Assembly: GCA_902363875.1 (NCBI GenBank)
Contig: CABJBO010000016.1
Coordinates: forward strand, 1-27,858
Source of the DNA: Coriobacteriaceae bacterium
GTDB taxonomy: Bacteria > Actinomycetota > Coriobacteriia > Coriobacteriales > Coriobacteriaceae
Reading direction: 5' to 3'
DNA length: 27,858 nt
In this document: piece after piece, positions 24,367 through 27,858 of the stretch
How the letters are laid out: each line of letters starts with the position of its first letter
Numbering within the stretch: the stretch's first letter is position 1
Translations under genes and position numbers: made by a program
The notes under the pieces: generated by a model
Database searches by the model: none
What the model was told of the DNA's origin: nothing
The model's input: the letters and a program-made list of their open reading frames with translations, nothing else

Positions 24367-27300
24367 ATGGCGAACACCCAGAACTATATTAACCACCTGC
24401 TGCAGAACACCGGCATCACGCCGGCATGCAGCGAAGAAGAGCGCTTGGCTGCCGAGGATATCGCTCAGATCTTCCGCAACCACGGCTTTGATCCCGAGGT
24501 TCAGGAGTTCAATGCCCCGGCGCCCAGCAGGTTGGCATTTGCCGTTACCGGCATTCTTGCGTTTGCCGGCGCCCTGCTGATGGGCATCGGCGGCGGCATC
24601 GGCTTGGTCGGCACCTTGCTGGCCATTGTCGGTGCCGTTCTTTACGTGCTCGAGCGCACGGGCCATCCCGTGGTTTCGCGCCTGGGCAAGACGGGCGTGA
24701 GCCAAAATGTCATCGCCTACCACAAGGCCTCGGGCCCGCTCGCGTCTCCGCGCAACCGCCCGGTGGTCGTTGTCGCACACTACGACTCTCCCCGTGCTGA
24801 GCTGCTCGCCCGCGAGCCCTATGCTTCGTATCGTGCGCTCATCGCCAAGCTGTTGCCCGTTGCCACGGTTGCCCCTGCTGCCGTTGCCATCTTGCGTATC
24901 CTGCCGCTCCCCGGCGCGCTCAAGGTTCTGCTGTGGATTGTCGCGATCCTCGCTTCCCTCGTTGCACTCGCCAACGCGGCAAACATCATTTCTAACCGTT
25001 TTGTGCTTCCCTATACGTCCGGCGCAGTGTGCAACAAGTCTTCTGTCGCCGCTATGCTCGGCGTTATGGACAACGTTGCTCCCTTCCAGGGCGAAAACGA
25101 GTTTCCCGACGATGTTCCGTTCGATACCTATTTTGGGGAGCAGAAGCGTCGTGCCGAGGAGATGGCGCGCGCAGCAGCGGAGTATGCCGCGGCCCAACAG
25201 CAAAACGACTACGGCAACACCATCGAGTATGAAGAGCCTACCTACGCCGAGGACGAGTTCGGTCAGCCGATTGCTCCCGACGCTCAGACCGAGCCCGAAC
25301 AGGGCGAGGCTTTCGACGAGCAGATCGAGGGCTTTGAGGGTGCGTCTGCCGACGAGACGCTGATTGGCGCCATCGTGCCCGAGGATCAGAATCAGGCTGT
25401 CCAGGCCGAAGAGTTCAATGACGAGGTTCCCACTGCCGAGCCGGCGGAGGAGCCTGTCGCGGCCGAGCCCGAGCCCAGGCTCTATCGCAATGCCGCCGGC
25501 AACATCCGCTTTGGTTCGGATGCCATCCGTGCGCTCGGAATGCTTCCCGAGTCCTGCACGCTCGATTACGAGGAAGGCGAGGAGCCGACGTTTGAGCCCG
25601 AGCCTGCCCCCGTCGTGACTGCATCTGCGCCCGTTGTCGCCGTGGATGATGAGTCTGCCGCGGTTGCCGCTGCCGTTGCCGAGCCCGAGGCGGTGTCCGC
25701 GATCGATCCCGCGGCAGGACTGGACATTTTGGCTCCCGCCGCGCCGGCGCAAGACGTTACGGACGAGCCTGACGACGATTACGCTGAACAGCCGAGGCGC
25801 GTGTCTTACGAGAGCGATACTGATTTCTCGGCCGAGATTCCCGCGGCAACGCCCCATGCCGATATTGCATCCGCGTTCTCTTCGATTGGCGCCAGCGCTT
25901 CCAACTTCTTTAAGGGTGCGCTTGCAAAGGGCAGGAAATTTGTCGACGATTTCGAGGGGAAGCGCGCTGCCGCACGCGAGGCTGCCGAGCAGGAGGCTAT
26001 CGCTCAGCAGCAGGCAGCCGAGGCGGCACGTGAGCGCGCGGCGCAAGAGTTCGAGCAGAACGAGGCTATGCAGTCCGTGCCTGTCGACGCCGCCGAAGCT
26101 ACAACGTCCTTTGAGTCCCAGCAACCGGCGTCCACGGATGTTGTTGAGGAGACGACGTCTTTCGAGGCTCAGCAGCACGTCGATAGCACCATGTCGTTTG
26201 ATGCCGCGCAGTTCGATTCCACGATAACGTTTGAAAAGCAAGGCACCGCGATTGCCGAGCCCCTTCCTGTTTCCGATGAGCAGGGCGACGCGGCAGACGA
26301 TGACGAGCCCATTGATGCTGTCGAAATCCAAGATGTCGCCGAGGACGAGCCCATCGAGGCCAACTCTGACGAAGAGCAATACGCGGCAGCCGAGCAAGAT
26401 GATTCGACCGAGGTCGAGCAGGAGGAAGTGCCTGCGGTTTCCGAAGCTTCCGAGACAGATGAGTCGAGGCCTTACTCCACGCAGATTTTCACCATGCCGG
26501 CCCCGAGTGGTTCCGGTGCCACGGTTGCCGATGTTGCTCCCACCCAGGACGAAACGGTCGATTCCCTTATGGCCCAGATTTCCTCCCAGGCATCACCGCG
26601 TCCGCAGATGAATGTTCCCGATCCGGCGTCGGCTCCGTCGCCTGCGCCTTCCTCGTCTCCGCTGGCTTCGGTCCCCGATCCGTCGCTGCCGTCGATGAAG
26701 CAGGCAAACGTTGCGTCTCGCACGTCGCTGTTCGACCTTCCCGACCCCTCCGCACAGGTCAACGACCCCTTTGCTACCGCTCAGGGTCCCGAACCAACAT
26801 CGGCACCCGTTGCGCCTCCTAGGCCCGTTGCGTCGGGCGCTCAGCCGATCGAGACCATTTCGGCTCCCGCCCCGGCGGCACCCAAGTCTCGCAAGCGCGG
26901 CCTGGGCGGCCTGTTCGGTCGTAAAAAGAAAAACGAACAGGACAGCATGAGTGATTGGCTGGGCGTCGAAGACGATTACGATGCCAAGAAGTCCGGTCGC
27001 GGCATCGGTTCGTGGGATAATTTCGAGGACGATAACGATGGCTGGAAGGGCGGCGCTACGTCTTCCGACGGCGCTTCTTCCGAAGATATGCTCTCGGCTG
27101 TCGCCTCTATGGGCGATGATGAGCTGCTCGGTCACGATATCTGGTTTGTGGCAACGGGCGCCTCGGATTGTGATGGCGCCGGTATGAAGGCCTTCTTGGC
27201 TTCGCATCGCGATAAGCTCCGCGGCGTCTTCTTCATCAATCTTGAATCCGTCGGCGCCGGTAGGCTTTCGGTGGTGACGGTTGAGGGCGAACAGCAGCTG

Positions 27301-27564
27301 CTCAAGGGCGATCGCCGCATCATGAACCTGGTCAGCAAGGTGTGCAAGTCGTTCCATGTCGATTGTGGCGCGCTCGAGATGCCCTATGCCAAGACCGATG
27401 CCTACGCCGCGCTCGAGGCGAGCCGCCGAGCCCTCACCATCGCCGGCGTGGACGGCACGCGTCTGGCTTGCGCTCGTACCGAGGACGACCTGCCCCACAA
27501 TGTCAACCCGACGAACATTGCCACGGTATCCGAGGTCGTGACCGAGGTTATCCGCCGTTCGTAG
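24367..27564 (+). CDS. Membrane protein with split, degenerate M28-peptidase domain and long acidic insert
   Basis: The 1065-aa protein has two hydrophobic pairs, at about 56-97 and 156-206. Parts of an M28 aminopeptidase fold surround them: VVVVAHYDSP (H138, D140), then GAVCNKSSVAAML (219-231), and after a long insert FVATGASDCDGAG (927-939), FINLESVG (956-963) and LPHNVNPTNI (H1044). In active M28 enzymes these segments carry Asp in GANDNASG, Glu-Glu, Asp and His. Here the Asp is Cys222, the Glu pair is Ser933-Asp934, and the later Asp is Glu960, so activity is doubtful. Residues about 240-920 are acidic, Ala/Pro/Glu-rich and probably disordered, with four TTSFE-type repeats near 580-625 and a basic patch SRKRGLGGLFGRKKK. 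The frame is open further upstream, but ATG 24367 follows GGAG. Confidence 0.8.
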   Translation: MANTQNYINHLLQNTGITPACSEEERLAAEDIAQIFRNHGFDPEVQEFNAPAPSRLAFAVTGILAFAGALLMGIGGGIGLVGTLLAIVGAVLYVLERTGHPVVSRLGKTGVSQNVIAYHKASGPLASPRNRPVVVVAHYDSPRAELLAREPYASYRALIAKLLPVATVAPAAVAILRILPLPGALKVLLWIVAILASLVALANAANIISNRFVLPYTSGAVCNKSSVAAMLGVMDNVAPFQGENEFPDDVPFDTYFGEQKRRAEEMARAAAEYAAAQQQNDYGNTIEYEEPTYAEDEFGQPIAPDAQTEPEQGEAFDEQIEGFEGASADETLIGAIVPEDQNQAVQAEEFNDEVPTAEPAEEPVAAEPEPRLYRNAAGNIRFGSDAIRALGMLPESCTLDYEEGEEPTFEPEPAPVVTASAPVVAVDDESAAVAAAVAEPEAVSAIDPAAGLDILAPAAPAQDVTDEPDDDYAEQPRRVSYESDTDFSAEIPAATPHADIASAFSSIGASASNFFKGALAKGRKFVDDFEGKRAAAREAAEQEAIAQQQAAEAARERAAQEFEQNEAMQSVPVDAAEATTSFESQQPASTDVVEETTSFEAQQHVDSTMSFDAAQFDSTITFEKQGTAIAEPLPVSDEQGDAADDDEPIDAVEIQDVAEDEPIEANSDEEQYAAAEQDDSTEVEQEEVPAVSEASETDESRPYSTQIFTMPAPSGSGATVADVAPTQDETVDSLMAQISSQASPRPQMNVPDPASAPSPAPSSSPLASVPDPSLPSMKQANVASRTSLFDLPDPSAQVNDPFATAQGPEPTSAPVAPPRPVASGAQPIETISAPAPAAPKSRKRGLGGLFGRKKKNEQDSMSDWLGVEDDYDAKKSGRGIGSWDNFEDDNDGWKGGATSSDGASSEDMLSAVASMGDDELLGHDIWFVATGASDCDGAGMKAFLASHRDKLRGVFFINLESVGAGRLSVVTVEGEQQLLKGDRRIMNLVSKVCKSFHVDCGALEMPYAKTDAYAALEASRRALTIAGVDGTRLACARTEDDLPHNVNPTNIATVSEVVTEVIRRS

Positions 27565-27585
27565 ACGGAGCTCTAAGGAGTCAAC

Positions 27586-27804
27586 GTGTTTTCGTATATT
27601 AAGCGCCATTGGCCTGTCTACGTGATTTTGACCTTGATTGCCATTGCGTTGGGGTTTGGAGCCGCCTATATCGTGGGCGCGAAGGGCTCGACCCCCGCCT
27701 CCGCAATCAGCGAAGAGGTGGAGCAAGAACAGAGCACGGGTGCCGATGGGATTCCTGAGTCCGAGCAAGCAATCGTTGATGGTGGATCTTCGTCTGCAGA
27801 GTAG
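27586..27804 (+). CDS. Small single-pass membrane protein
   Basis: I do not recognise this 72-aa protein. The start is GTG with AAGGAG (27575-27580) 5 nt upstream. A basic start (MFSYIKRHWP) precedes one membrane span (about 10-31), then a short acidic Ser/Glu-rich tail, so the topology is probably N-in with the tail outside. It lies 21 bp after the M28-like gene and is probably cotranscribed; a terminator-like hairpin follows. Confidence 0.7.
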   Translation: MFSYIKRHWPVYVILTLIAIALGFGAAYIVGAKGSTPASAISEEVEQEQSTGADGIPESEQAIVDGGSSSAE

Positions 27805-27830
27805 ATACGGCGATTTAAATGATTGAAAGC

Positions 27831-27858
27831 GGGCGAGCCGGGGGACTGGCTCGCCCCC
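27831..27858 (+). terminator. Terminator hairpin cut by the window end
   Basis: A 9-bp stem (27831-27839 with 27848-27856) lies 26 bp after the last gene. The expected T-tract would fall outside the window. Confidence 0.6.

Noticed and set aside
24316..26397. 693-codon minus-strand ORF over the M28-like gene
   Set aside because: It is an Arg/Leu/Gly-rich shadow frame; the plus frame has a ribosome site and recognisable M28 segments.

Overview
The window looks like the replication-origin region of a Coriobacteriia chromosome (Actinomycetota), most likely Collinsella or a close relative. This is an inference from protein flavour and gene order, not a database match. Coding DNA is mostly GC-rich, GTG and TTG starts are common, and genes point away from the origin on both sides, as expected where two replication forks diverge.

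Left arm (minus strand, 1-11669). In the direction of transcription the order is a GHKL-ATPase/winged-helix gene, dnaA, dnaN, recF, a DUF721/DciA-like gene, a strong terminator, gyrB, gyrA, a terminator, a 182-bp imperfect palindrome, then tRNA-Ile, tRNA-Ala and tRNA-Ile. The origin appears bipartite. One set of DnaA-box-like 9-mers lies between rpmH and the GHKL gene (about 11680-11960). The other lies between dnaA and dnaN (8339-8576) and includes an AT-rich stretch with five DnaA-trio-like triplets. DnaA has an altered base-reading motif, and the recurring 9-mer TTTTCAACA differs from the canonical TTATCCACA.

Right arm (plus strand, 11913-17124). The order is rpmH, rnpA, yidD, yidC, jag/khpB, terminator, rsmG, three perfect parS sites, parA, parB, a small membrane protein and a terminator. 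Ribosome, RNase P, membrane-insertion and chromosome-segregation genes are therefore grouped next to oriC.

Distal part (17125-27858). It holds rlmN (minus), a D-Ala-D-Ala ligase overlapping an exonuclease/DinG helicase fusion (plus), two overlapping WYL-domain regulators of PafBC type (minus), and a large membrane protein. That protein's M28-peptidase-like domain is split by a roughly 680-residue acidic, disordered insert and has lost several metal ligands. A small single-pass membrane protein and a truncated terminator end the window.

The most unusual items are the GHKL/Q-P-rich/winged-helix protein co-transcribed with dnaA, the paired divergence of DnaA and its putative boxes, the split pseudo-M28 protein, the long palindrome after gyrA, and a GyrA that carries Phe at the fluoroquinolone-resistance position equivalent to Ser83.
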